Positions 47,743 to 57,020 of a stretch of DNA of 64,000 bases are shown here, one piece after another. The notes beneath the pieces were generated by a model that saw only the letters and a program-made list of their open reading frames with translations, did not search any database and had not been told where the DNA came from. The stretch covers positions 16,410-80,409 of the forward strand of contig JAFZUY010000027.1 in NCBI GenBank assembly GCA_017618075.1. Reading direction: 5' to 3'. Each line of letters starts with the position of its first letter. Position 1 is the first letter of the stretch. A program made the translations under genes and the position numbers. Source of the stretch: Lachnospiraceae bacterium. GTDB lineage: Bacteria; Bacillota; Clostridia; Lachnospirales; Lachnospiraceae.

Positions 47743-48513
47743 TTATTTTGATTTTTTATCTGAAAGAATAATCTTTCTCATAGCCTCTACGGCTATCTTT
47801 ACGGAGGCGGAAGTATCTTCGCTCATAGTCTGGTCAAGCCCTGCTTTTTCTCTCTCCTGATTCCATATAACGTGGAAACAGGAACCGCTTCTGCATTTTA
47901 ATGCACTTGATACCACAAAAAGAGTCGATGATTCCATCTCGGAAGCCTTAACTCCGAGTCTCTTCCATGCTTCCCACTTTTGCAAAAGCTCATATGCTAC
48001 CGGCATTTTCTCGGGTGAATGCTGTCCGTAAAATGAATCCTTGCACTGCACCACACCGACATGCGTTCTTTTGCCCATTTCTAAAGAAGCCTCACGAAGC
48101 GCATTGGTAATATCCAGATCCGCTACCGCAGGAAACTCTATCGGAGCATATTCAACGGAAGTATGTTCATATCTGATTGCGCCCGTAGCAACGACAATAT
48201 CTCCGGACATTACATCCAGATCGATACCGCCGCAGGTACCTGTTCTTATAAAAGTATCGGCACCAAGGTTGTGCAACTCTTCTACCGCAATAGATGTAGA
48301 AGGTCCGCCTATTCCTGTGGAACAGGCTGTAACCTTTACTCCCTCAAGATATCCGGTATAAACATTAAACTCTCTGTTATATGCCACCTGCTTTGCATCA
48401 TCAAACAATTCAGCAATGGCAGGAATTCTGCCCGGATCTCCCGCGAGAATGCAGTACCTTCCTATATCACCTTCAACACAATGAATATGAAACTGTTTTT
48501 CCAACTCCTGCAT
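47743..48513 (-). CDS. udp: Nucleoside (uridine) phosphorylase
   Basis: 256 residues, NP-I family. It splits uridine with phosphate into uracil and ribose 1-phosphate. Motifs: [10 protein letters not shown] (phosphate binding), [28 protein letters not shown], and [14 protein letters not shown], which binds the ribose. [13 protein letters not shown] fits uridine rather than purine phosphorylases. 21 bp downstream of thrS and possibly read from its T-box transcript. Confidence 0.9.
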   Translation of the reverse strand: MQELEKQFHIHCVEGDIGRYCILAGDPGRIPAIAELFDDAKQVAYNREFNVYTGYLEGVKVTACSTGIGGPSTSIAVEELHNLGADTFIRTGTCGGIDLDVMSGDIVVATGAIRYEHTSVEYAPIEFPAVADLDITNALREASLEMGKRTHVGVVQCKDSFYGQHSPEKMPVAYELLQKWEAWKRLGVKASEMESSTLFVVSSALKCRSGSCFHVIWNQEREKAGLDQTMSEDTSASVKIAVEAMRKIILSDKKSK

Positions 48514-48534
48514 AATAACCCCTCTTAAAATACA

Positions 48535-50292
48535 TTAATGTTTCTTTGTTGCTATGTCTTCCTTAATCATATCAATAAATTCGTCGAATTTAACCGTTAC
48601 AGTCTCCTGTTCGCCGTGAAGTCTGAAAGATACGTTTCCTTCCTCGGCTTCCTTCTTACCGATAACGGCAATGTAAGGAACCTTCTGAATCTGTGCTTCT
48701 CTCATCTTGTAACCGAATTTCTCGCTTCGATCGTCTGATTCAACTCTTACATTTGCGTCGTAAAGAGCATATTTAAGTTTCTTTACGTACTCGTTAAGTT
48801 CATCATCGTCATTCTTTATAGGCAGAATCTTGACCTGAACGGGAGCAAGCCACGTAGGAAGGTTGCCCTTCGTTTCCTCAAGGATGTAAGCCATAAATCT
48901 GTCGATTGAACCGAGGATTGCTCTGTGAAGTACAACGGGTGTCTTCTTTTCGCTGTCCGCATCAATATACGTAAGCTCAAACTTTGCAGGTAAGCAGAAG
49001 TCAAGCTGGCATGTTGAAAGTGTGATTTCGTTACCGATAGCAGGTTTAACATTTACGTCAAGCTTCGGTCCGTAGAATGCTGCTTCACCGATTTCTTCCG
49101 TATATTCGATACCGATCTCGTTTAATGTCTCACGAAGAGCCTGTTCAGCTTTGTTCCACATCTCATCATCGGGATGATACTTCTTTGTATCTGCCGGGTC
49201 TCTAAGTGAAAGCACGCATCTGTAATCCGTAATACCGAAATCTTCATATGTTGAGAAGATAAGATCGCATACACCTTTAACTTCGTCTTTAATCTGATCG
49301 GGTGTTACGAAAATATGAGAGTCGTTCTGACAGAAATGTCTTCCTCTTTCAATACCCTTAAGTGTTCCCGAAGACTCAAATCTGAAATCGTGAGCAATTT
49401 CGGCAAGTCTTATAGGAAGTTCCTTGTATGAATGAGGCTTGTTTGCATATATTCTCATATGATGAGGGCAGTTCATGGGACGAAGAACAAAGTTTTCGCC
49501 TTCAACTTCCATCGGAGGGAACATATTCTCTTTATAATGATCCCAGTGACCTGAAGTCTTGTAAAGTTCAACAGTACCTACACAGGGTGTAAGAACATGC
49601 TGATAACCAAGTTTCTGCTCTTTTGTTCTGATGTAATTTTCAAGCTCCTGCCATACAAGATAACCGTTGGGAAGGAACATCGGAAGGCCTCTGCCGACTA
49701 AATCGTCCGACATGAAAAGACCCATGTCCTTGCCTATTTTACGATGGTCTCTTTCTTTTGCTTCTTCAAGAAGTTTAAGATGTTCTTCGAGTTCTTCGGG
49801 TGTAGGGAAACAAACACCGTATACACGCTGAAGTACCTGATTTTCTGCATCACCCTTCCAGTAAACACCTGAGTGCTTTACGAGTTTGAAGTTACGGCAA
49901 AGTTTAACATTGTCTACGTGAGGTCCCCTGCAGAGATCTGTATAATCTCCCTGATCGTAGCAGGTAATATTGCCGTCTTCCATATTTGAAAGAAGGTCCA
50001 TTTTGTAAGGATCGTCCTTAAAGAGTTCAAGAGCTTCGGCTTTTGTGATTTCTCTTCTGTAAATCTTGATGCCAGTCTTGGCAACCTTCTTCATTTCTTT
50101 TTCGATTTTCTCGATATCCTCGTCGTTAAGTACTGCATCTCCGAGATCCATATCATAGTAGAAGCCCTCGTCTACAACGGGGCCTACCCAGAATTTTGCA
50201 TTCGGATACAAATGCTTTACTGCCTGTGCCATAAGATGAGCACATGAGTGGTTGAGTACATGCAAATTTTCGTCTTCTTTGAAATTGACCAT
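48535..50292 (-). CDS. thrS: Threonyl-tRNA synthetase without the TGS domain
   Basis: 585 residues against about 640 for typical ThrRS. It begins directly in the editing domain (LNHSCAHLMAQAV, then CRGPHVDN), lacking the N-terminal TGS domain of about 60 residues; the 84 nt between the T-box terminator and the ATG cannot encode it. Catalytic core present: MNCPHHMRIY, the motif 2 region with GRHFCQNDSHIF, and motif 3 VVLHRAILGSIDRF. The C-terminal anticodon domain is complete. Regulated by a T-box. It is a divergent Clostridial ThrRS type. Confidence 0.95.
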   Translation of the reverse strand: MVNFKEDENLHVLNHSCAHLMAQAVKHLYPNAKFWVGPVVDEGFYYDMDLGDAVLNDEDIEKIEKEMKKVAKTGIKIYRREITKAEALELFKDDPYKMDLLSNMEDGNITCYDQGDYTDLCRGPHVDNVKLCRNFKLVKHSGVYWKGDAENQVLQRVYGVCFPTPEELEEHLKLLEEAKERDHRKIGKDMGLFMSDDLVGRGLPMFLPNGYLVWQELENYIRTKEQKLGYQHVLTPCVGTVELYKTSGHWDHYKENMFPPMEVEGENFVLRPMNCPHHMRIYANKPHSYKELPIRLAEIAHDFRFESSGTLKGIERGRHFCQNDSHIFVTPDQIKDEVKGVCDLIFSTYEDFGITDYRCVLSLRDPADTKKYHPDDEMWNKAEQALRETLNEIGIEYTEEIGEAAFYGPKLDVNVKPAIGNEITLSTCQLDFCLPAKFELTYIDADSEKKTPVVLHRAILGSIDRFMAYILEETKGNLPTWLAPVQVKILPIKNDDDELNEYVKKLKYALYDANVRVESDDRSEKFGYKMREAQIQKVPYIAVIGKKEAEEGNVSFRLHGEQETVTVKFDEFIDMIKEDIATKKH

Positions 50293-50375
50293 GGTTCTTC
50301 TCCTTATAAAAAATGGTTTGAATCATGCCTTCCGCATAATATACGCGCGGCATGGATTGTTCTTGTGGATAAAAT

Positions 50376-50612
50376 ATAAAAAAATAACACCCACATAATA
50401 TCCCATCGGATACTAAGGGTGCCATAAGCACGGTTCCACCTTAATTTTTCACTCTTTGAGTCTTTAACGTAACAGCACGGAGACGCTTACTTCTTTCAGC
50501 GTTCGGCTCCAAAGTGGTCTTCATATCAGTCCGGTTAGGCACCTCTCAGCAAATGTTGCCCTCTCTGTGAACTTTCCCTGACACTACTCTCTTTTTCACA
50601 GCCTTTAAACAT
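50376..50612 (-). promoter_or_regulatory. T-box riboswitch upstream of thrS (threonine)
   Basis: Minus-strand leader of about 240 nt filling the 418-bp gap between thrS and the divergent DUF2156 gene. The conserved T-box AAGGTGGAACCGTG is at 50442-50429. It is followed by a terminator stem, CACCC (50421-50417) with GGGTG (50392-50388), an inner AGTATCC/GGGATATT stem, and a T-run. Upstream, stem I shows AGAGAGGGCAAC ... GAGGTGCCTAACC and a specifier ACC followed by A (50518-50515) before CTTTGGAGC. ACC is a threonine codon, matching the downstream gene. Uncharged tRNA-Thr should switch it to antitermination. Confidence 0.93.
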
Positions 50613-50616
50613 TATC

Positions 50617-50645
50617 AATATAATAGACATAAAGTTTTTTGTCAA
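50617..50645 (-). promoter_or_regulatory. Promoter of the T-box/thrS transcript
   Basis: Perfect -35 TTGACA (50640-50645 on the minus strand), 17-bp spacer, -10 TATATT (50617-50622). Confidence 0.7.
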
Positions 50646-50666
50646 TAGTACCATCTGTGATATAAT
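50639..50666 (+). promoter_or_regulatory. Divergent promoter of the DUF2156 operon
   Basis: -35 TTGTCA (50639-50644), 16-bp spacer, perfect -10 TATAAT (50661-50666). The -35 overlaps that of the thrS promoter by five bases on the other strand. Confidence 0.65.
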
Positions 50667-50710
50667 TATGAAGATAACGGAAAGGGATATTCCTCATAAA
50701 ATTTGAATAA

Positions 50711-51622
50711 ATGATTGATTTTAAAAGTGTTACAATACAAGACAAGCCTTTAATAAACCGTTTTCTTCGTGAATACGGTTCATCTTCGTGTCAGCATTCC
50801 CTGTATCTTTTAACCGGACTTTCAATGAAATACGGCGACGAGTATGCAATTATCGAAGATGTTCTTTTTATTCACAGAAGCAAACTTGATACTCCTCATA
50901 AAAGAGTCTATCTGGCTCCGCTCGGCAATATCGAAAGTGATTTTAAGAAATATGTGGATATTCTTTTTGAAGATGCCAAAAGCTATAACGCGAAACTTTC
51001 GTTTTTTACAGTGACTGAAAATTTCAAAATCCTTCTTGGCGAAAATTATCCTGATGTTTTTGAATACGAGGAATCCAGAGATTACGATGAATATATTTAT
51101 TCCGTAGAGAATCTCTCTGTTCTCCCGGGCCGCACCCTTGCTCCTAAAAGAAACAGGGTCCGCGCATTCTACTCTTCTTACGAAGGTCAGATAAGAATCG
51201 AAAATATCACAAACGACAATATTACAGATGTTTTTCTATTCCAGAAAGAATGGATTACACAAAGACTTTCCGAAGGATATGACGAAATGCTTGCCAGAGA
51301 AAATGAAGCCATCAAGTTTTATCTTTCAAATTACGACGAACTCGAATTCAAAGGAATCGTTGTATATATAAAAGGAACCGTGGTCGGCTACGCAGCGGGT
51401 GTATCCTTAAACGACGAGTGTATGGATGAGGTCATCGAAAAAGGCCGAAAAGATATAGTCGGAATCTACCAGCTTCTCTGCAATGAATTTGCCACTATCG
51501 TCTGCAAAGGCTATAAATATTTAAACCGCGAGGAAGACCTGGGCGTTGAAGGTTTAAGACGCGCAAAGACTTCATATGAACCGCTCTATATGTTAAAGAA
51601 ATATATTGTTGAGGAAAAATAA
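50711..51622 (+). CDS. DUF2156 (aminoacyl-PG synthase C-domain-like) protein
   Basis: 303 residues, no membrane segment. The sequence resembles the soluble C-terminal domain of phosphatidylglycerol lysyltransferase (double GNAT fold): IDFKSVTIQDKPLINRFLRE at the start and NREEDLGVEGLRRAKTSYEP at the end are hallmarks. The family may transfer an aminoacyl or other group; the acceptor is unknown here because the membrane flippase half is absent. It overlaps the next gene by one base (TAATG). Confidence 0.85.
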   Translation: MIDFKSVTIQDKPLINRFLREYGSSSCQHSLYLLTGLSMKYGDEYAIIEDVLFIHRSKLDTPHKRVYLAPLGNIESDFKKYVDILFEDAKSYNAKLSFFTVTENFKILLGENYPDVFEYEESRDYDEYIYSVENLSVLPGRTLAPKRNRVRAFYSSYEGQIRIENITNDNITDVFLFQKEWITQRLSEGYDEMLARENEAIKFYLSNYDELEFKGIVVYIKGTVVGYAAGVSLNDECMDEVIEKGRKDIVGIYQLLCNEFATIVCKGYKYLNREEDLGVEGLRRAKTSYEPLYMLKKYIVEEK

Positions 51623-52116
51623 TGTTAGGTGGAATTTTAAAAAAAGAAACCTGCGCAGCCTGCAGATTCTGCTGCTCTTTTAGGAGGACTTCTCTTTGGG
51701 AAGCTCCTGTTTTTACTTATGAAAGTATGCTTGCCTTAAAAGACGATCCGGATTTTGACGGAAGCGACTTAACGGTATACCTGGAAGATTACACCTATGC
51801 CAAATATGATTTAAGCAATAAATACAAAACCGATGACCCGAACGAAGAAGTTCCCTGCCCGTACCTTGGTGAAAACGGCTGTACATTATCCGAAAAGGAA
51901 AAGCCCTGGGACTGTAAAATCTGGCCGCTTCGGGTAATGAACAAAGACGGCGAAATCGTTATTGCTCTCACACCGACCTGCCCTTCAATAAACCGTCTTG
52001 ATTTCGAGACCGTCAAGGAATTCGTTGATACGAATCTTAAAAAAGATATAATAGAATATGCGAACAATCATCCTTTTTTGATTAAGGAATACCGTTCGGA
52101 TTATCCGATTATATAA
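51622..52116 (+). CDS. YkgJ-type cysteine-cluster (zinc/iron chelating) protein
   Basis: 164 residues. The N-terminal CAACRFCC cluster (C11, C14, C17, C18) and the later CPYLGENGCTLSEKEKPWDC segment fit the CxxCxxCC family (UPF0153). The cysteines probably bind a metal ion. Function unknown. The stop/start overlap with the DUF2156 gene implies translational coupling and a joint role. Confidence 0.8.
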   Translation: MLGGILKKETCAACRFCCSFRRTSLWEAPVFTYESMLALKDDPDFDGSDLTVYLEDYTYAKYDLSNKYKTDDPNEEVPCPYLGENGCTLSEKEKPWDCKIWPLRVMNKDGEIVIALTPTCPSINRLDFETVKEFVDTNLKKDIIEYANNHPFLIKEYRSDYPII

Positions 52117-52150
52117 AGCGAACTTATTATTCTTTGTAGGAGGAGAATTT

Positions 52151-53920
52151 ATGCATAAGTTGAAAAAACTGTCTGTGCTTCTTTTAACAGGAGTACTGAC
52201 AATATCACTTTCGGGATGCCTGGGAAACACTCCCGAACCGACAGTCGATTTTTCAAATCCGGATCCTAAAACAAACACCACACAGAACGCAACCTTACCG
52301 GATAAAGATAATACTGCCACTGAACCCGATACAGACGTTACTGTTCCCGACAGCCCTGAAGTACAGGCAGAAGTAGTCGCCGTACAGTCCGGCGAAGCTG
52401 TAGTCTACAACGGAAATATTCTTTTCAGAGAATATCATCCTTACCAGATGTACTCCACGGGACTTTTCGGAAAATTCACCAGAAACTCTCTTACATGGAG
52501 TTCAACAGGTAATCTTTGTACCTTTGATCCCAAAAATCCCGATAAGGAACCGACAGTTCTTTGCGAAGATACGGGTTACGGAGATATGTATCTTGTAAAC
52601 GGAAATACTTTATATTCACAGGCAGCCTGCGAGGGTGAAGATTATTCAAGACTTAATCAGAGCGTATACAAACTCGACCTTAATACTCTTAAGTCTGAAG
52701 ACATCTGTTCAGGTGAGATTTGCGGATTCTCTCCCGACGGAACTCATTTTACCGTTTATGATTACTCACTTGATCCTTATATGATGCATTACCGAGTTTA
52801 TGATACATCCAATACAGCCAAGGAAACAGCTCATTTCGTATCAGGCCAGGATACAATTTACCTTGGCATGGATAATGAAAATATGTATCTGTTAAATGCT
52901 ACAGATTCATCCGAAGGATACTATGTAATTCAGGTAGGATTTGACGGCAGCGAATACTACCTGGCAGAATGCAACTTCGCTGATGTTCTCGGAGATGAAA
53001 TGAGTTACTCCTATCCCGAATATTACGATACATTTGCAAATACTTCCGACAGTATTTCATTTACCGCAGATTTTTATGAAGGAACAGGTCATTTCTACTT
53101 TGCAAGTATTGATGTTAATGTTTCGATTGCAAAAGGCGAAGATCCTTCCACTACACCGATTTTTAAAGCAACTCTGACTGACTCCACAAAGGAAGACGAT
53201 CCTAACGTAGGATTTCCTGCAGCAATTGACGGCTTTGAAAAATGGCCCGGATATGAATCAGGCCGCGGTTTTGCAAAAGTAATTCAGTATTATGAAACCT
53301 TTGATGAAGGAACATTCTTTGCATTAGCCGACAGCCACCGCTATCCTCAGGAAGACGTGGGCTGGAGAGAATGCTACATGTTTATTAACATGGAATACTG
53401 CTTTGTTCCCGCAGGTTCAAAAGAATATGTTGTTATAGACAAAATGTATGATTACCTTGGAGAAAGAGGAAATCTTTCAAAGTATGATTACGATGAAACA
53501 ATGCCTACACTGTATGTTTACGCAGGATTCTTTTATGATGAAAATAAAGAACTTGTAGGCGTATATTACGAGCCCATTGAAATTTCCGGACCCGAAGGAC
53601 CTATCGAGGAAAGCATGTTCTTCTATATTGCAGACATCGCCGAAGATTTCTATTATGAATATCCCGACTGGAGCAAAAATATGGAAGACGATGATTTTAT
53701 GATAGTAACAAATCTCGATGAGTTTACCAAAGAAGTATATTCCTGGACCGCAGATGATTATAATGGCAATAATCTTAAAGCAGCGGAATACGATTATGAA
53801 GGATATCTCGTATTCGCTCCAGGTGATTATTCATTCGAACAGTTCAACTCATTCATGTGCCATATCGGATTTGACTCCGAAGGAAATGTAAATTACATAA
53901 GACCAGTGATTATGGAATAA
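52151..53920 (+). CDS. Large predicted lipoprotein of unknown function
   Basis: 589 residues, start supported by TAGGAGGAG. Lipobox LSGC (Cys23) followed by a Thr/Asp/Pro/Asn-rich linker of about 60 residues. The rest is an acidic, aromatic-rich extracellular domain (YEYPDWSKN, VYSWTADDYNGNNLKAAEYDYEGY) that resembles propeller-type lipoproteins but matches no family I recognise. It lies 34 bp after the Cys-cluster gene and ends at a hairpin. Confidence 0.72.
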   Translation: MHKLKKLSVLLLTGVLTISLSGCLGNTPEPTVDFSNPDPKTNTTQNATLPDKDNTATEPDTDVTVPDSPEVQAEVVAVQSGEAVVYNGNILFREYHPYQMYSTGLFGKFTRNSLTWSSTGNLCTFDPKNPDKEPTVLCEDTGYGDMYLVNGNTLYSQAACEGEDYSRLNQSVYKLDLNTLKSEDICSGEICGFSPDGTHFTVYDYSLDPYMMHYRVYDTSNTAKETAHFVSGQDTIYLGMDNENMYLLNATDSSEGYYVIQVGFDGSEYYLAECNFADVLGDEMSYSYPEYYDTFANTSDSISFTADFYEGTGHFYFASIDVNVSIAKGEDPSTTPIFKATLTDSTKEDDPNVGFPAAIDGFEKWPGYESGRGFAKVIQYYETFDEGTFFALADSHRYPQEDVGWRECYMFINMEYCFVPAGSKEYVVIDKMYDYLGERGNLSKYDYDETMPTLYVYAGFFYDENKELVGVYYEPIEISGPEGPIEESMFFYIADIAEDFYYEYPDWSKNMEDDDFMIVTNLDEFTKEVYSWTADDYNGNNLKAAEYDYEGYLVFAPGDYSFEQFNSFMCHIGFDSEGNVNYIRPVIME

Positions 53921-53939
53921 TAATTATTTAGCTAAATGA

Positions 53940-53973
53940 AAAACTGCAAGCCGAAAAGCCTGCAGTTTTTTTT
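53940..53973. terminator. Bidirectional terminator between two lipoprotein genes
   Basis: AAACTGCAAGC and GCCTGCAGTTT pair (one mismatch) around CGAAAA, with eight T residues to the right and A-rich sequence to the left, between convergent genes. Confidence 0.8.
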
Positions 53974-53994
53974 GAGGAGATTAAAGGATATGGT

Positions 53995-54456
53995 TTAAAA
54001 TGTATGGACATCAAAAATAATGGCATCCTTTCCGTTAAAACGAAGATCTTTAATCTGAAGTTTTGTTGAAAAATCTTTAACAAACGCGTTGGAACAATAC
54101 CAGTCACTGCCCTGAACCAAAGACATATCTACTTCCGTCATTGATGGCACGGGAGATGTTTCCTGCCACCATCCGTCATAATCATTTAAGAGTCTTTGTG
54201 CTTCCGTTTCATCGATATATATGATTCCCCTGTATCCCTGGTCTTTACCGGAAATATCCATCCACAGAACCTTCTCGGCCATCCAATAACCCTCGTAGTC
54301 CGTAGAAGTAATTCCCTTTATGGAATCCATATAACGATTGGTGAAAATTCTATCCGTATGATGGTCCGTCACCTCCACCATCTGAGACTGACAGGCTGTA
54401 AAGCACATTATTACACTAATCAGAAATGCGAATATATATTTATTAACTCTTTTCAT
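53995..54456 (-). CDS. Small predicted lipoprotein, 153 residues
   Basis: Signal peptide with lipobox FTAC (Cys22), then about 130 residues of mixed sequence with no recognised family (EGYWMAEKVLWMDISGKDQGYRG region). Lies 22 bp after the DUF4173-like gene in the same orientation, so probably the last gene of that operon. Confidence 0.65.
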   Translation of the reverse strand: MKRVNKYIFAFLISVIMCFTACQSQMVEVTDHHTDRIFTNRYMDSIKGITSTDYEGYWMAEKVLWMDISGKDQGYRGIIYIDETEAQRLLNDYDGWWQETSPVPSMTEVDMSLVQGSDWYCSNAFVKDFSTKLQIKDLRFNGKDAIIFDVHTF

Positions 54457-54478
54457 TTACAATTCTGCCTTTTTTCAT

Positions 54479-56044
54479 CTAGTTATTATTTAAAGCCTTT
54501 GCTGCATTATACTTAGCAAAGTTAAATGTACGGAAATCTTTTGATAACTCGTAGTTTTTGTAACGACGGTCAAATCTGTTCATGGTCTCTTCCAGCTTTT
54601 CTACAGAATCAAGCCTGTCTCTGTGTGCCATGATTACAGGAATCGCATCTTCCGAAAGATTTAAAACCACATACTGCTCGCCTGTATGATGGCTTAAGTT
54701 ATACTCAGCTATATATGTATCAGGACGGCTCATGGAGAATAAAATCCATGTTGCTGCGATTACAACCATTGAGTATTTTACGAAGGGCATCTTCTCCTGA
54801 TAAATTAGTATTACTGCACCTGTGATTGCAAGAAGAATAACTGCAAGTGCCCAGAGTACATATACTCTTAAGAAGGTAAGCCCGTATGCTCCGATGTAAA
54901 GGATCATTCTGTATGCACTTGAGAAAAGCATTATATATGTGCAGGAACAGATGAATGTAAGCATTAATTTAAGTACTTTGTTGTCTTTCGAAAACTTTCT
55001 GCAAATAAGCACAAGTATAAGGTTTATAAGGCAGACAAATACGAGCTGGAAAAATCCTTCGTGTGCATAGTCTGCATATGTATATCCTTTAGGCAGCGTA
55101 CCAAATCCAAGGAAAAGATATATAACCTGGATTCCTGAATACAGACCATAAAAGACAAGCAGTACCGCACTGATGGTTATCGAAATCACGGGGTTTGCAT
55201 TACGTTTATCTGCAACCGGTGTCTCAAGCCAGCCCTGTCTTGCGCAGAGTCTTTTTATGAGCGCATATCCGGTAAAGAATATTAATATTGTAAGTACTAC
55301 CATCCAGGTAAAATCTTTGTCAATCTTAAAAGAAAAGATTTTTCTGAAGGTTTCAAGGAATACAATATCCGATGTTAAAAGAAGCGGAAGTATTACGCAA
55401 AGAAGCGGAACGGATATTGCAAGACCGAGCAAAACATAAAGGATTGTGGTGTTCTTTTTTCTTACCTTTTCTTCTTTTTCGCCCTTGTCCTTTGCTATGC
55501 GGACAATATCAAGTATCGGATCCAAAACAAATGCAATCGATGATACTATAACCGAACCGACAGCCAGGAAATATCTTGTTGCGTCCCATGTCTTTTCATC
55601 ATAGAGGTTGTACAGAAAGAGAATAAAGAACAGGCCGCACATGAATATTTTGTCAAATACAAGAAGAGGAATACTCGTCGTCATACAGACATTAATCGAG
55701 AGAAGTGTTATAAGTGCGATTAATACATACGAGAATGTTTTTATCTTCTCTTTTGTTGCTTTTAAGAACAGGCAGTAAACAACTATTGTTGCTATTGCAA
55801 AGAGCGGAAATGTTATTCCGTTGGTGTTTTTATAAAGACAGAATGTATAAAAGATTGCATATATTGCGCAGAGGATAATTCTTTTAATATATTCGTTTTT
55901 ATTGTCTATTAAATCTTTAGCTTTCTGTAAAAATCCGTCGTTAATTGCTTCGGATGTTTCGACTATTGTTTCTTTTATGGGGTCTGCTGCAACTTTTACC
56001 GTAGCTTCCTCATTGAAATTCTCAGTATAATTCTCGTTTTCCAT
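54479..56044 (-). CDS. DUF4173/DUF4153-like polytopic membrane protein
   Basis: 521 residues with about 12 membrane helices and a cytoplasmic N-terminus of 60 residues. The end of the hydrophobic part, RPDTYIAEYNLSHH, followed by LNLSEDAIPVI, is the signature I associate with the DUF4173 family. Function unknown. It follows the HTH gene by 2 bp and belongs to the DUF2975-HTH-DUF4173-lipoprotein operon. Confidence 0.75.
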   Translation of the reverse strand: MENENYTENFNEEATVKVAADPIKETIVETSEAINDGFLQKAKDLIDNKNEYIKRIILCAIYAIFYTFCLYKNTNGITFPLFAIATIVVYCLFLKATKEKIKTFSYVLIALITLLSINVCMTTSIPLLVFDKIFMCGLFFILFLYNLYDEKTWDATRYFLAVGSVIVSSIAFVLDPILDIVRIAKDKGEKEEKVRKKNTTILYVLLGLAISVPLLCVILPLLLTSDIVFLETFRKIFSFKIDKDFTWMVVLTILIFFTGYALIKRLCARQGWLETPVADKRNANPVISITISAVLLVFYGLYSGIQVIYLFLGFGTLPKGYTYADYAHEGFFQLVFVCLINLILVLICRKFSKDNKVLKLMLTFICSCTYIMLFSSAYRMILYIGAYGLTFLRVYVLWALAVILLAITGAVILIYQEKMPFVKYSMVVIAATWILFSMSRPDTYIAEYNLSHHTGEQYVVLNLSEDAIPVIMAHRDRLDSVEKLEETMNRFDRRYKNYELSKDFRTFNFAKYNAAKALNNN

Positions 56045-56046
56045 AA

Positions 56047-56307
56047 TTAGTCCTCCCTGACATATTCGAATAAATCACCGGGCTGGCATTCAAGGATTTC
56101 GCACATTTTTATAATCGTGTTGACCTTGATAGCTTTTGCCTTGCCGGTTTTTAAAATCGACATATTCGCCTGAGTTATTCCGACTTTGGCCGCAAGTTCC
56201 CCGACACTCATCTTACGTTTCGCAAGCATTACATCGATGTTAAACACAAGACGTCCGTTAACTTCAACCTCTTCTATATTTTCAAGATCGTTTTTATTTC
56301 TTCCCAT
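56047..56307 (-). CDS. YozG-like HTH transcriptional regulator
   Basis: 86 residues. A Cro/CI-type helix-turn-helix spans about 25-75: KRKMSVGELAAKVGITQANMS then KAIKVNTIIKMCEILECQPGDLF. Small regulators of this kind usually accompany a DUF2975 membrane protein, as here (12 bp downstream of it). It may act on the palindrome at 56875-56893 in its own promoter. Confidence 0.88.
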   Translation of the reverse strand: MGRNKNDLENIEEVEVNGRLVFNIDVMLAKRKMSVGELAAKVGITQANMSILKTGKAKAIKVNTIIKMCEILECQPGDLFEYVRED

Positions 56308-56319
56308 ATCACACCACCA

Positions 56320-56799
56320 TTAAATCGTAAGGTCGTTCTCTTCCTTCATTACAGATGCTTTATCCACCAAATGTGAAAGTGCTGCAGTGACTACCGAAAA
56401 TGCTGTTCCGCAGAAGCATATGATAAGTGCAATGCCCATCACAAAAGGATGCGACATATCAAGTAAAAGAAAGATTCCGTTGATGGCAAAGTAATAAACA
56501 ACGTCTATTAATGCCATAAAAGATACCCATTTAAGATGTTTTGCATTTTCCTTTGAAAACGAATTGTCTTTTCCGATGTTCGTCGAAACAAACCATCCTA
56601 AAAGCAAAACCACGTAGCAGGGAATTGCGGATACCCAGATTGAGATTAACCAGGGTAAAGTATTTTTCTCGGCGAACGAATTCTGTTCAACCAGATATCT
56701 TAAAAAATGAGGAATGATTCCTGCGTAAATAATCAGTCCGCAAACCGCTGTTCCGATAATAATGAATTTCAACCAAAATGCCAGTTCTTTCTGCTTCAT
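56320..56799 (-). CDS. DUF2975 membrane protein
   Basis: 159 residues, four membrane helices, basic start (MKQKELAFWLK). Typical DUF2975 layout with the first and last helices flanking a soluble turn (STNIGKDNSFSKENAKHLKW). Unknown function, often next to a small HTH regulator and suspected to control it. First gene of its operon, preceded by a GGAGG site. Confidence 0.8.
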   Translation of the reverse strand: MKQKELAFWLKFIIIGTAVCGLIIYAGIIPHFLRYLVEQNSFAEKNTLPWLISIWVSAIPCYVVLLLGWFVSTNIGKDNSFSKENAKHLKWVSFMALIDVVYYFAINGIFLLLDMSHPFVMGIALIICFCGTAFSVVTAALSHLVDKASVMKEENDLTI

Positions 56800-56839
56800 A
56801 AAGCACCTCCGCGCCTTCTTTTAAGTTCTTACAAAATGA

Positions 56840-56868
56840 AATATACACTCATAAAAGATATTTGTCAA
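56840..56868 (-). promoter_or_regulatory. Promoter of the DUF2975-HTH operon
   Basis: Perfect minus-strand -35 TTGACA (56863-56868), 17-bp spacer, -10 TATATT (56840-56845), 41 nt before the first start codon. Confidence 0.65.
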
Positions 56869-56874
56869 TATATT

Positions 56875-56893
56875 TTTATCGAATTTCGATAAA
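56875..56893. promoter_or_regulatory. 9-1-9 palindrome upstream of the DUF2975-HTH promoter
   Basis: TTTATCGAATTTCGATAAA is a perfect inverted repeat with a single central base, 6 bp upstream of the -35 element. Its inner 15 bases (56877-56891) differ at only one position from 61808-61822 in the PadR promoter. Likely a regulator site. Confidence 0.65.
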
Positions 56894-56950
56894 TTTATTT
56901 TATTTTGCGAAAAATGTATATTGAATCGCCACGCACATAAAGCAAAAAAA

Positions 56951-56996
56951 CAGGTCAGTGCCCGGCTCCCGAAGGGTGCCCGACTCTAACCTGCAG
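56951..56996 (-). terminator. Terminator after DUF3021, member of the GC-rich hairpin family
   Basis: On the minus strand CAGGT ... ACCTG closes an extended imperfect stem whose core pairs GGGCACCC-TTC-GGGAGCCGGGC, followed by seven T residues. It contains the 26-base sequence (56955-56980) repeated at 40918-40943. Confidence 0.8.
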
Positions 56997-57020
56997 TTTC
57001 ATTTCTTTTCTTTTATGAGA

